Shown here: positions 16,950 through 24,978 of the stretch, in pieces
Layout: each line of letters begins with the position of its first letter
How positions within the stretch are numbered: the first letter of the stretch is position 1
NCBI GenBank assembly: GCA_001871905.1
Contig: MNUG01000019.1
Span: 1 to 40,751, forward strand
Direction: 5' to 3'
DNA from: Alphaproteobacteria bacterium CG1_02_46_17
GTDB lineage: Bacteria > Pseudomonadota > Alphaproteobacteria > Micavibrionales > Micavibrionaceae
DNA length: 40,751 nucleotides
Notes under the pieces: generated by a model
What the model saw: the letters and a program-made list of their open reading frames with translations, nothing else
Databases searched by the model: none
What the model was told of the DNA's origin: nothing
Translations under genes and position numbers: made by a program

Positions 16950-18128
16950 ATGGCCAGTACCCTATTAAAAGATTACATTTTTACAAGCGAATCTGTGTCT
17001 GAAGGGCATCCGGATAAGCTTTGTGACAGGATTTCGGATACTTTGGTCGATGCTTTTTTGTCGATTGATCCTTTTGCCCGTACCGCCATTGAAACTGTAG
17101 CCACAACCGATTTTGTCGGGATTATCGGGGAAACTCGGTGTTCCGAGGATATTCCGCGCGCTGACATCGACCAACTGACCCGCGAGGCGATTCGCGATAT
17201 AGGATACGAGCAAGAGGGATTTAATTGGGAGAAAGTCCAGATTGATTGCCGATTGCATACCCAGTCTGCCGATATTGCTCAGGGTGTTGACGCCTCGGGA
17301 GGCAAGGATGAGGGGGCTGGAGATCAGGGAATTATGTTTGGCTATGCCTGTCGTGAGACGACAGTTTTGATGCCTGCTCCGATCTTTTATGCCCACAATA
17401 TCTTGCACGTTCTTGCCAACGATCGTCATGCCGGTATTTTGTCCCTTTTGGGGCCGGACGCCAAATCACAAGTTACTTTGGAATATCGGGATGGTATTCC
17501 CGTCAGAGCTAAATCCATCGTCCTTTCTTCCCAGCATGATGATTCGTTGAGCCAGTCGGATGTGCGCGAGCTGGTAAAACCATATATTGAAAGAACCTTG
17601 CCAGAAGGCTGGATGTGTGATGATTCCGAATTGTATATCAATCCAACCGGACGGTTTGTAATCGGTGGGCCCGTTGGAGATTCAGGACTTACGGGACGCA
17701 AGATTATCGTCGATACATATGGTGGTGCGGCACCTCATGGCGGGGGAGCTTTTTCGGGTAAAGACCCAACCAAAGTTGATCGGTCTGCGGCTTATGCCGC
17801 GCGGTATGCCGCAAAGAATATAGTGGCCGCCGGATATGCAGATAAATGTCTGATTCAGCTGTCCTATGCAATCGGTGTCTCCAAGCCGATTTCCGTTTAT
17901 GTCGATACTTTTGGAACCGGTGCTGTTCCGGAAACAGAACTTGTCAACGCCTTGTTAAAAGTGTTAGACCTCAGCCCGAGTGCGATCCGCACCCATTTGA
18001 AGCTTAACCGTCCGATTTATGCGCGTACTGCGGCCTATGGACATTTTGGTCGTGAGCCGGAAGAAGATGGCGGGTTCTCATGGGAGAAGCTGGATCTGGT
18101 GGATGATTTGCAAAAGATTTTAGGATAA
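16950..18128 (+). CDS. metK: S-adenosylmethionine synthetase
   Basis: 392 residues. MetK condenses ATP and methionine to S-adenosylmethionine. All three signature regions are present: '[14 protein letters not shown]' with H20 near the N-terminus, '[16 protein letters not shown]' and '[20 protein letters not shown]'. A GAGGTG ribosome site precedes the ATG. A terminator after the upstream regulator gene implies a separate promoter or partial read-through. I looked for a SAM or SAH riboswitch in the 63-base gap and saw none. trmB starts directly after its stop codon. Confidence 0.97.
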   Translation: MASTLLKDYIFTSESVSEGHPDKLCDRISDTLVDAFLSIDPFARTAIETVATTDFVGIIGETRCSEDIPRADIDQLTREAIRDIGYEQEGFNWEKVQIDCRLHTQSADIAQGVDASGGKDEGAGDQGIMFGYACRETTVLMPAPIFYAHNILHVLANDRHAGILSLLGPDAKSQVTLEYRDGIPVRAKSIVLSSQHDDSLSQSDVRELVKPYIERTLPEGWMCDDSELYINPTGRFVIGGPVGDSGLTGRKIIVDTYGGAAPHGGGAFSGKDPTKVDRSAAYAARYAAKNIVAAGYADKCLIQLSYAIGVSKPISVYVDTFGTGAVPETELVNALLKVLDLSPSAIRTHLKLNRPIYARTAAYGHFGREPEEDGGFSWEKLDLVDDLQKILG

Positions 18129-18851
18129 ATGACCGAAAGCAAAGACAAGAAGGTTAGGCGGGTATTTGGGCGGCGTATGGGCCGCCCCATGCATAAGGCC
18201 CGTCTGGATGTTCTGGATACAATTCTACCGCAAAAAAAAATCGCGGAACAGCTTTTAACTCAAAATAGGGATAAATCTCCGGCTGACTTGTTCGGGCATC
18301 CGGTTGATAAACTCCATTTCGAGATCGGTTTCGGAAGCGGGGAACACCTTCACTATATTATGGGACAATTCCCTGATGACCATTTCATTGGTGCTGAACC
18401 TTATATCAACGGGATGACATCCTTTTTGAAAGAGTTCAAAGAATCTGTGCCGGAAAATTTTCGTGTGCATATGGACGATGCGTTGATGGTTTTGAATTCT
18501 CTGGAAGATGCGTCGGTTGATTTTCTTTATATTCTTAATCCTGATCCTTGGCCGAAATCGCGCCATCATAAACGTCGGATTGTCAGTGCGGACAATCTTG
18601 AGGTTTTTGCCCGTGTCATGAAGGATGGCGGGGTGATGCTTCAAACCACCGATGTGGATGAATTGGCAGAGTGGATGGTCACGCAAACCGTACATTGCCC
18701 CCATTTCGAATGGACGGCCGAGCGATCAGAGGACTGGAAAACCGCGCCGAATGGCTGGATGTCCACACGATATGAGAGCAAAGGCAAAGATGCCGGACGT
18801 TGCCAGACGTATCTGATTTATAAGCGTAAGTCGCGCAAAGCCACAGTCTAA
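18129..18851 (+). CDS. trmB: tRNA (guanine-N7-)-methyltransferase
   Basis: 240 residues. It methylates G46 of tRNA using S-adenosylmethionine made by the adjacent metK product. The SAM site 'EIGFGSGEHL' and the family's 'LNPDPWPKSRHHKRRIV' motif (TrmB hallmark) are intact. A basic N-terminal extension precedes the domain. The ATG follows the metK TAA with no gap, so the two are translationally coupled, an arrangement common in alphaproteobacteria. Confidence 0.95.
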   Translation: MTESKDKKVRRVFGRRMGRPMHKARLDVLDTILPQKKIAEQLLTQNRDKSPADLFGHPVDKLHFEIGFGSGEHLHYIMGQFPDDHFIGAEPYINGMTSFLKEFKESVPENFRVHMDDALMVLNSLEDASVDFLYILNPDPWPKSRHHKRRIVSADNLEVFARVMKDGGVMLQTTDVDELAEWMVTQTVHCPHFEWTAERSEDWKTAPNGWMSTRYESKGKDAGRCQTYLIYKRKSRKATV

Positions 18852-18912
18852 GCCTATTTAACAGAAAATTAAATGATTCGCCGTATTCTTAAACTGTATT
18901 CAGGAGATAGAT

Positions 18913-19080
18913 ATGGCAAGAGTTTTCAGTATTTCAAGAAATGAGGATCAATCCTTGGCTTGTCGTGTGACAAATCCCGAATTCGAACAAAATAAAGCTA
19001 TGATTTGTAATGCGGCGGTGTCTGCTCCGTCTGCTGACAGGACTATGGGGTTTGATGCTCCGAGTCCGAGTGTGACTTGA
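18913..19080 (+). CDS. Small protein of unknown function (55 residues)
   Basis: A short reading frame with a strong AGGAGATAG ribosome site six to seven bases before ATG 18913, an end at TGA 19080, and an intrinsic terminator 34 bases later. The sequence starts 'MARVFSISRNEDQSLACRV' and ends 'GFDAPSPSVT', with two cysteines and no membrane helix or signal peptide. I know no homologue. Gene-like signals on both sides make it more credible than chance, but coding is not proven. Confidence 0.5.
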   Translation: MARVFSISRNEDQSLACRVTNPEFEQNKAMICNAAVSAPSADRTMGFDAPSPSVT

Positions 19081-19114
19081 TTTTTTCGTTTTAATTTCCT
19101 TGTTCTAAACTTTT

Positions 19115-19140
19115 GCGCTGCTCTGCAGCGCTTTTTCTTT
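19115..19140 (+). terminator. Rho-independent terminator after the metK-trmB-small protein unit
   Basis: Perfect seven-pair GC-rich stem GCGCTGC/GCAGCGC (19115-19121, 19125-19131), three-base loop, then TTTTTCTTT. It separates the small gene from alanine dehydrogenase. Confidence 0.88.
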
Positions 19141-19172
19141 GTTTTATTGCAACCGGAGACACGGTATTATCC

Positions 19173-19188
19173 TTGTCTATAAAGACAA
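19173..19188. promoter_or_regulatory. 16-bp palindrome TTGTCT-ATAA-AGACAA upstream of ald
   Basis: Perfect six-base arms around ATAA, 13 bases before the ald ATG. Its centre includes a possible -10 (TATAAA). It may be an operator for ald; no Lrp/AsnC-type regulator, the usual ald activator, is adjacent. Confidence 0.4.
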
Positions 19189-19201
19189 TCAGGAGGTCTT
19201 G

Positions 19202-20311
19202 ATGCGGATCGGCGTACCCAAAGAAATTAAAAAACAAGAACATCGGGTCGGAATGACCCCATCATCTGTGCGGGAAATGGTGCGTCATGGTCATGAGGTC
19301 ATTGTTGAAAGCGGTGCAGGAGACGGAATCGGGTTTGATGACGGGGCTTATGAAGCCGCTGGAGCTGAAATCAAAGATTCTGCGCGTGATGTTTTTGCCA
19401 AAGCCGAGATGATTGTCAGAGTCAAAGAGCCGCAGGATGTCGAATGCGAGATGTTGCGGGAAGACCAGATTTTATTCACCTATTTGCATCTGGCAGCCGA
19501 TCGGGCGCAGGCCGAAGGACTGATTAAATCGAGATGTATCGCCATTGCGTATGAAACCGTAACGCACCCCGATGGGAGGGGATTGCCTTTGCTGGCTCCG
19601 ATGAGTGAGGTGGCAGGGAGGTTATCCGTCCAAGAAGGAGCGCACTATCTGATGAAGCATCTGGGAGGAGAAGGAAAATTGTTAGGTGGTGTGGCAGGTG
19701 TGCCGTCTGCCCATGTTCTGGTTTTAGGCGGAGGCGTTGCAGGATTTAATGCCGCACGGATGGCGGTCGGGATGGAAGCCCGCGTGACCATTCTGGAGAA
19801 ATCAGCGGATCGGTTGCGCCAGCTGGATGATTATTTTGCAGGACGTGCCGAAGTTTTATATTCAACGGCGGATGCAGTTGAGGAACAGATCAAGGATGCA
19901 GATCTGGTGATTGGATCTGTTCTGGTTCCCGGCGCGTCGGCGCCAAAACTGGTCACACGCGAAATGCTTTCCACCATGAAAAATGGTGCGGTGATGGTCG
20001 ATATTGCGATTGACCAAGGGGGATGTTTCGAGACGTCCCACCCGACCACCCATGCCGACCCGATTTTTGTTGTGGACGGCGTTATACATTATTGTGTTGC
20101 CAATATGCCGGGGGCTGTCCCTTTGACTTCTACTATGGCCCTTAATCATGCTGTTTTGCCATATGCCCTTAAGCTTGCGGATATGGGGTGGGAAGCCGCC
20201 TTTGAATCCGATTCCGGTTTGCGTGCAGGGCTGAATATTTGCAGAGGGCAGGTTACACATAGGAATGTGGCGCAATCCCTTGATTTGCCTTATGTTTCTC
20301 TTAGGGGTTAA
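19202..20311 (+). CDS. ald: Alanine dehydrogenase
   Basis: 369 residues, matching the family's 370 or so. It reversibly deaminates L-alanine to pyruvate with NAD+. The N-terminal 'MRIGVPKEIKKQEHRVGMTP' contains the substrate-binding R. 'VRVKEPQ' supplies the catalytic K and 'FTYLHLAAD' the catalytic H. The Rossmann motif 'VLGGGVAGFNAARMA' binds NAD, and 'VDIAIDQGGCFETS' the active-site D. The start at 19202 follows a perfect AGGAGG site; an in-frame ATG at 19139 lies within the terminator region and is unlikely. Preceded by a palindrome at 19173-19188. Confidence 0.96.
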   Translation: MRIGVPKEIKKQEHRVGMTPSSVREMVRHGHEVIVESGAGDGIGFDDGAYEAAGAEIKDSARDVFAKAEMIVRVKEPQDVECEMLREDQILFTYLHLAADRAQAEGLIKSRCIAIAYETVTHPDGRGLPLLAPMSEVAGRLSVQEGAHYLMKHLGGEGKLLGGVAGVPSAHVLVLGGGVAGFNAARMAVGMEARVTILEKSADRLRQLDDYFAGRAEVLYSTADAVEEQIKDADLVIGSVLVPGASAPKLVTREMLSTMKNGAVMVDIAIDQGGCFETSHPTTHADPIFVVDGVIHYCVANMPGAVPLTSTMALNHAVLPYALKLADMGWEAAFESDSGLRAGLNICRGQVTHRNVAQSLDLPYVSLRG

Positions 20312-20360
20312 TAGAAATATAGGGCAGAGATAAAATTAAATTTTTTTCTTACAGTTTCTG

Positions 20361-20389
20361 TTGACAAGCCCAGGGCAAACTATTATTAA
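20361..20389 (+). promoter_or_regulatory. Promoter of the tRNA-Asp gene
   Basis: TTGACA (20361-20366), 17-bp spacer, TATTAA (20384-20389). A start near 20396 would be about eight bases before the mature tRNA. Confidence 0.75.
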
Positions 20390-20403
20390 CAGACCACCCT
20401 AAC

Positions 20404-20480
20404 GCGGACGTAGTTCAGTTGGTTAGAATGCCTGCCTGTCACGCAGGAGGTCGCGGGTTCAAGTCCCGTCGTTCGCGCCA
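20404..20480 (+). tRNA. tRNA-Asp (anticodon GTC), CCA encoded
   Basis: The 77-nt cloverleaf is complete. The acceptor stem is GCGGACG with CGTTCGC. The D-arm contains AGTTCAGTTGGTTAGA. The anticodon arm is CCTGC-CTGTCAC-GCAGG with anticodon GTC, and the T-arm is GCGGG-TTCAAGT-CCCGT. The discriminator is G, as required for Asp, and CCA is encoded. Its own promoter lies just upstream. The 3' 26 bases and nine flanking bases recur 100 bp downstream. Confidence 0.96.
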
Positions 20481-20489
20481 GGGTGCCTT
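20455..20489 (+). repeat. 35-bp direct repeat, copy 1 (3' end of tRNA-Asp)
   Basis: Covers the T-arm, acceptor 3' strand and CCA of tRNA-Asp plus GGGTGCCTT. It is identical to 20555-20589, exactly 100 bp away. Confidence 0.95.
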
Positions 20490-20554
20490 ATATTTTCCAG
20501 ATAGTTTTTGACGGGATGACCCGCTATTTTTAGGTTCAGCGCGCTTGCGCTGAG

Positions 20555-20589
20555 GGGTTCAAGTCCCGTCGTTCGCGCCAGGGTGCCTT
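20555..20589 (+). repeat. 35-bp direct repeat, copy 2 (orphan tRNA-Asp 3' end)
   Basis: Perfect copy of 20455-20489 without the 5' part of a tRNA. The bases before it hold a small hairpin CAGCGC-GCTT-GCGCTG (20537-20552). It may be an att-site scar or the remnant of a deleted second tRNA gene. Confidence 0.9.
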
Positions 20590-20618
20590 TCCTTTTCCTG
20601 CATATTTGTTTTATTAGT

Positions 20619-20642
20619 TTTTGCTTCCCCCTTGAAGCAAAA
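20619..20642. promoter_or_regulatory. 9-bp inverted repeat upstream of nuoA
   Basis: TTTTGCTTC-CCCCTT-GAAGCAAAA, perfect arms, 51 bases before the nuoA ATG. The T and A runs lie on the wrong sides for a terminator. It may be an operator or mRNA leader hairpin of the nuo operon; no convincing -35/-10 pair was found beside it. Confidence 0.4.
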
Positions 20643-20692
20643 GGCGTTTTGTGGTCTGTTGTGTCCATTAACTTTGACCGGATTCTTGGATT

Positions 20693-21064
20693 ATGGCCCC
20701 TACGGATTTTCTTTTGCAGTATTTGCCTATTCTTGTGTTTCTTGGCATTGCGCTGGTCATGGCCTGTGCGATGGCGGTCATTCCTTTTGTGATCGGCAAA
20801 AATAAACCCGATAGCGAAAAGCTGTCTGCTTATGAATGTGGTTTTGATGCATTTGATGATGCGCGCCACAAGTTTGATGTCCGGTTTTATCTGGTGGCTA
20901 TTCTTTTTATTATTTTCGATCTGGAAGTTGCGTTTTTGTTTCCTTGGGCAGTGTCTTTGGGGGAGATTGGGATGTTCGGTTTCTGGTCGATGGTTGTTTT
21001 TCTCGGCGTCTTGACAGTCGGGCTGGTTTACGAATGGAATAAAGGGGCTCTCGACTGGGAGTAA
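20693..21064 (+). CDS. nuoA: NADH-quinone oxidoreductase subunit A
   Basis: 123 residues, three membrane helices. The conserved segment '[28 protein letters not shown]' region, with its loop cysteine, lies between helices 1 and 2 and contributes to the quinone-site side of complex I. '[13 protein letters not shown]' marks helix 2 with its membrane acidic residues. It opens the nuo cluster, ten bases before nuoB. Confidence 0.96.
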   Translation: MAPTDFLLQYLPILVFLGIALVMACAMAVIPFVIGKNKPDSEKLSAYECGFDAFDDARHKFDVRFYLVAILFIIFDLEVAFLFPWAVSLGEIGMFGFWSMVVFLGVLTVGLVYEWNKGALDWE

Positions 21065-21074
21065 GAATTTTACT

Positions 21075-21647
21075 ATGTCTCACCGCGAAATTTTTCAGGC
21101 TCCGAAAGCCTCCTTGCAAACCGATGTTCCAATGATTCCTGCCGAGAGTCAGGATCAGGCTGTCGCTATGCTGGCACAAGAAGTTACCGATAAGGGTTTT
21201 GTTTTAACACAAGCCGACAAGTTGTTTGACTGGGCACGTCAAGGTTCTATGTGGCCTATGACGTTCGGTCTGGCCTGTTGTGCTGTGGAGATGATCCATT
21301 CCTACATGTCCCGTTATGACCTTGACCGGTTCGGGATTATTCCACGTCCATCCCCGCGTCAGTCCGATGTGATGATCGTGGCGGGGACGCTGACCAATAA
21401 AATGGCGCCTGCTTTGCGTCGTGTCTATGACCAGATGGCGGAACCACGTTGGGTGATTTCGATGGGATCTTGCGCCAATGGGGGCGGGTATTACCATTAT
21501 TCCTATTCTGTTGTTCGTGGATGTGATCGCATTGTGCCGGTTGATATCTATGTTCCCGGTTGCCCGCCAACGGCTGAAGCTCTGGTTTATGGCTTGCTTC
21601 AGCTTCAGAAGAAAATTCGCCGTGAAGATACACGGATTGTCAGATAG
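21075..21647 (+). CDS. nuoB: NADH-quinone oxidoreductase subunit B
   Basis: 190 residues. It holds the terminal [4Fe-4S] cluster N2 that passes electrons to quinone. The ligands are C68 and C69 in '[11 protein letters not shown]', C133 in 'GSCANGGG' and C163 in 'VPGCPP'. It has an N-terminal extension of about 35 residues before the core, usual in alphaproteobacteria and mitochondria. Peripheral arm, cytoplasmic side of the inner membrane. Confidence 0.97.
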   Translation: MSHREIFQAPKASLQTDVPMIPAESQDQAVAMLAQEVTDKGFVLTQADKLFDWARQGSMWPMTFGLACCAVEMIHSYMSRYDLDRFGIIPRPSPRQSDVMIVAGTLTNKMAPALRRVYDQMAEPRWVISMGSCANGGGYYHYSYSVVRGCDRIVPVDIYVPGCPPTAEALVYGLLQLQKKIRREDTRIVR

Positions 21648-21659
21648 GGTTATGTGCAA

Positions 21660-22361
21660 ATGACAAATGACGTTCAAGAAGATACAGCGCAAGAACCGGA
21701 AGCTTCCAAACACCCCTTGGTAACTGAAGGTGAAGATTTGAAAGTTGTCCTTTCGGGGGCCGTTCTGTCTTACGAGATTGTTTGTGAGCAGTTGATTTTG
21801 AATGTCACTCGGGGTGGCTTGCTGGCGGTTATTGCCTATCTGCGGGATGCTGATTCTCACCGTTATGCCCAGTTAATTGATGTGTGCGGTGTTGATTATC
21901 CGGAACGTGCCGAACGGTTCGAGATTGTTTACCAATTGCTCTCTTTGAAACATAACAAACGAATTCGGGTCAAGATTACCACTGATGAAGAAACGCCTGT
22001 GCCGTCTGTGTCGGCGTTATTCAGCTCTGCGCCCTGGATGGAGCGCGAGATTTGGGATTTGTACGGCGTGATGTTTGACGGGCTTTCCGACCATCGCCGC
22101 ATTTTGACCGATTATGGGTTTGACGGGCATCCTTTGCGGAAGGATTTTCCTCTTTCTGGCCATGTCGAGGTGAGCTATGACGATGAACAAAAACGCGTGG
22201 TTTATGGGCCTGTGTCCTTGCCACAGGACTTCCGTGTGTTTGATAATATGAGCCCTTGGGAAGCGTTGACCGATGTCCAGCTTCCGGGGGATGAGAAGGC
22301 AGGAGAAAATCCACATATGCCGAAAATCGGGTGGAAGCCCGTCAGTAAAGTTTCTGAATAG
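21660..22361 (+). CDS. nuoC: NADH-quinone oxidoreductase subunit C
   Basis: About 233 residues from ATG 21660; GTG at 21654 is equally possible and adds two residues. An acidic N-terminal stretch of about 25 residues precedes the 30-kDa-subunit domain. The hallmark '[20 protein letters not shown]' and '[20 protein letters not shown]' then '[20 protein letters not shown]' are present. It is separate from nuoD, unlike the fused NuoCD of E. coli. Confidence 0.95.
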   Translation: MTNDVQEDTAQEPEASKHPLVTEGEDLKVVLSGAVLSYEIVCEQLILNVTRGGLLAVIAYLRDADSHRYAQLIDVCGVDYPERAERFEIVYQLLSLKHNKRIRVKITTDEETPVPSVSALFSSAPWMEREIWDLYGVMFDGLSDHRRILTDYGFDGHPLRKDFPLSGHVEVSYDDEQKRVVYGPVSLPQDFRVFDNMSPWEALTDVQLPGDEKAGENPHMPKIGWKPVSKVSE

Positions 22362-22371
22362 GTGAATCTCT

Positions 22372-23592
22372 ATGAGTCAGGTCGCGCAAATGCCGTTGCT
22401 TAATGAAGATGTTGATCAGGAACATCACATCAAGCCATATACAATGAATTTTGGGCCGCAGCACCCTGCGGCGCACGGCGTTCTTCGTCTGGTTCTGGAG
22501 ATGGATGGAGAAGTCGTCGAGCGTGCTGATCCGCATATCGGGTTGTTGCACCGTGGCACAGAAAAGCTGATCGAATATAAAACCTATATGCAGGCCTTGC
22601 CGTATTTTGATCGGTTGGATTATGTGTCCCCGATGAATCAAGAGCATGCTTTTGCTCTGTCCGTTGAAAAATTGCTGGGGCTGGAAGTGCCAGAACGCGC
22701 ACAATATATCCGTGTTCTGTTTTGTGAACTGACCCGTATCTTGAATCATGTCCTTAACATTACGACTTTTGCTCTGGATGTTGGTGCGATTACGCCTGCT
22801 CTCTGGGGCTTTGAAGAGCGCGAAAAGGGCATGGAATTTTATGATCGTGTTTGTGGGGCACGGCTGCACGCCAACTATATTCGTCCGGGCGGGGTGTCGA
22901 TGGATTTGCCCGCAGGGCTTCTTGAGGACATGAATGCTTGGGTCGAAAGTTTCCCCAAAGTGCTGGATGATCTGGATAGTCTTTTGACTGAGAATCGTAT
23001 TTTTAAACAACGGACGGTTGATATCGGTGTCGTGACTGCACAGCAGGCGTTGGATTGGGGCTTTACCGGCCCTGTGATCCGTGCCTCGGGTCTGGCTTGG
23101 GATTTGAGAAAATCCCAGCCTTATGAGGTGTATGACCGGATGGAATTTGATGTGCCGGTGGGGACGACTGGGGATTGTTACGCCCGCTATCTGGTGCGGA
23201 TGGAAGAGATGCGCCAGTCCCTGAAAATCATGAAGCAGTGCATTAAAGATATGCCTCAAGGTATTGTAAAGACTAACGATTATAAGATTTCTCCGCCGCC
23301 GCGTGCCGAGATGAAAAATTCAATGGAGGCTTTGATCCACCATTTCAAACTCTTTACCGAGGGGTATCATGTTCCTGCGGGCGAGACTTATACTGCGGTT
23401 GAAGCCCCGAAGGGCGAGTTCGGAGTTTATCTGGTTTCAGATGGAACCAACCGTCCGTATCGTTGCCATATCCGGGCTCCGGGGTTTGCTCACTTGCAAG
23501 GGCTGGATTTCATGTCTCGGGGGCATATGCTCGCGGACGTTGTAGCCAATATAGGGTCGTTGGATATTGTTTTCGGCGAGATCGATCGATAG
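22372..23592 (+). CDS. nuoD: NADH-quinone oxidoreductase subunit D
   Basis: 406 residues. This 49-kDa subunit forms the quinone pocket with NuoB. '[15 protein letters not shown]' carries the conserved quinone-site His near residue 30, and '[16 protein letters not shown]' follows. It ends in 'DIVFGEIDR', the invariant C-terminus of the family. Full length and intact. It lies 48 bases before a Nudix gene that separates it from nuoE. Confidence 0.97.
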   Translation: MSQVAQMPLLNEDVDQEHHIKPYTMNFGPQHPAAHGVLRLVLEMDGEVVERADPHIGLLHRGTEKLIEYKTYMQALPYFDRLDYVSPMNQEHAFALSVEKLLGLEVPERAQYIRVLFCELTRILNHVLNITTFALDVGAITPALWGFEEREKGMEFYDRVCGARLHANYIRPGGVSMDLPAGLLEDMNAWVESFPKVLDDLDSLLTENRIFKQRTVDIGVVTAQQALDWGFTGPVIRASGLAWDLRKSQPYEVYDRMEFDVPVGTTGDCYARYLVRMEEMRQSLKIMKQCIKDMPQGIVKTNDYKISPPPRAEMKNSMEALIHHFKLFTEGYHVPAGETYTAVEAPKGEFGVYLVSDGTNRPYRCHIRAPGFAHLQGLDFMSRGHMLADVVANIGSLDIVFGEIDR

Positions 23593-23640
23593 TCCTGTTT
23601 TCCAAAACATATTTGACAGACTTTTACGATAAGATGTAAA

Positions 23641-24243
23641 ATGGACTTCATCATGGGTGTTTCAGACTTAGAAAATATTAAAGACATTTTTCCTAACGGC
23701 GGAACTTCTGACGGAGTCAAGATCAAGGTCGCCGGTATCGTGCGTGATTATGCGGGCGATATTCTGCTGGTTGTCAGGCAGCATAAGGATGGTGCTGTTT
23801 CTATTGAGCCTCCAGGCGGTGCTTTGGAGCAAGGGGAAACCCTCAGAAAAGGACTTCAGAGAGAGCTTGGGGAAGAGCTGGGCTATCTTCACCTAACCGC
23901 TATTGAAGAGAGGGCTCTGGTTGGAGTTGAAGACATTTTGTACAAAGATGGAAATCCAAAGCCACGCCTGACCCATTATTTTAAATGCAGTACATTGCTT
24001 GGACTTCCATACAATGCGCTTCCTGATGAGCATAAAGCCCTGATCCGTGTGCCTTATACTCCCCCTGCGGATGAAGCTCAGCTCGATTCCAGTTATGCAG
24101 CTTTGAGAGATAAGGCTGTTGAATTGGCCCAAAGAGTTCTTGATCGCGAGAAAATCGTGCCTAACGGAGAAATCCAGTTCCGTCTTCCTCAGCAGGCCTA
24201 TCTGCACTTTCATAAATCCAGTGTACGAGAACCCTTAATCTAA
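23641..24243 (+). CDS. Nudix hydrolase inserted between nuoD and nuoE
   Basis: 200 residues. A perfect Nudix box occupies 60-82: G60, five residues, E66, seven residues, R74-E75, then E78-E79, G81. Such enzymes cleave nucleoside diphosphates linked to another group; the substrate cannot be read. NADH, ADP-ribose or a nucleotide sugar are possibilities, and the link to complex I is only suggestive. ATG 23641 lacks a clear ribosome site, and an in-frame ATG at 23653 is an alternative. It is on the nuo strand with short gaps on both sides, so it is probably co-transcribed. Confidence 0.88.
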   Translation: MDFIMGVSDLENIKDIFPNGGTSDGVKIKVAGIVRDYAGDILLVVRQHKDGAVSIEPPGGALEQGETLRKGLQRELGEELGYLHLTAIEERALVGVEDILYKDGNPKPRLTHYFKCSTLLGLPYNALPDEHKALIRVPYTPPADEAQLDSSYAALRDKAVELAQRVLDREKIVPNGEIQFRLPQQAYLHFHKSSVREPLI

Positions 24244-24312
24244 ACATTCCTGTCTTGAATTGATTGGTTTTTGCCGTTAAACAGGTAGGAGTTTTTATAG
24301 GGATTTCCGTAC

Positions 24313-24975
24313 ATGAAAAAACCAGTCGATTTGAATGCTGCATACCAACCGAAAGACTTCGCTTTTCGGGATATGGAGAAGGTCAAAGAAATTATTTCCC
24401 GTTATCCGCAAGGCAAGCAACGTTCTGCAACTATGCCGTTGCTGGATCTGGCACAGCGTCAGGTCGGCGAAGACGGAGCACAGGCCAAACCACCTTATGG
24501 TGGCTGGATTCCCCGTGCAGCAATGGACAAGATTGCCGAGATTGTCGATGTGCCGCCAGTCAAGGTATATGAAGTGGCGACATTCTATTCCATGTATAAT
24601 CTGGAACCAGTCGGCAAATATCTGGTTCAGATGTGTACGACGACACCTTGCATGTTATGTGGATCAGGCGATGTGGTTAAAACATGCGAAAATCATTTGG
24701 GAATTCACACGGGCGAGACAACAAGAGACGGGATGTTCACCTTGATGGAAGTTGAGTGTCTTGGGGCTTGTGTCAATGCGCCGATGGTTCAGATCAATGA
24801 TGATTATTTTGAAGATTTGACACCGGAAAGCATGAAGCAAATCCTGTCTGATCTGAAATCGGGACGGGAAGTTTCTGTCGGACCACAAAATGGTCGTGTG
24901 GCGTCGATGTCTGAATCGGGAACAACGACCTTGGTAGAACAAGCCGATCGGCTTGGGATTAAAAAAGCCGGATAA
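24313..24975 (+). CDS. nuoE: NADH-quinone oxidoreductase subunit E
   Basis: 220 residues of the 24-kDa thioredoxin-like subunit with the [2Fe-2S] cluster N1a. The ligands are C108 and C113 in 'MCTTTPCMLCG', then C149 and C153 in 'VECLGACVNAP'. The C-terminal 45 residues are a low-complexity extension seen in alphaproteobacterial members. An AGGG site lies ten bases before ATG. Confidence 0.96.
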   Translation: MKKPVDLNAAYQPKDFAFRDMEKVKEIISRYPQGKQRSATMPLLDLAQRQVGEDGAQAKPPYGGWIPRAAMDKIAEIVDVPPVKVYEVATFYSMYNLEPVGKYLVQMCTTTPCMLCGSGDVVKTCENHLGIHTGETTRDGMFTLMEVECLGACVNAPMVQINDDYFEDLTPESMKQILSDLKSGREVSVGPQNGRVASMSESGTTTLVEQADRLGIKKAG

Positions 24976-24978
24976 TTG

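Noticed and set aside
23612-23640. TTGACA near 23612 and TAAGAT near 23629 as a promoter for the Nudix gene.
   Set aside because: The spacing is only about 11 bp, too short; the gene is probably read from the nuo transcript.
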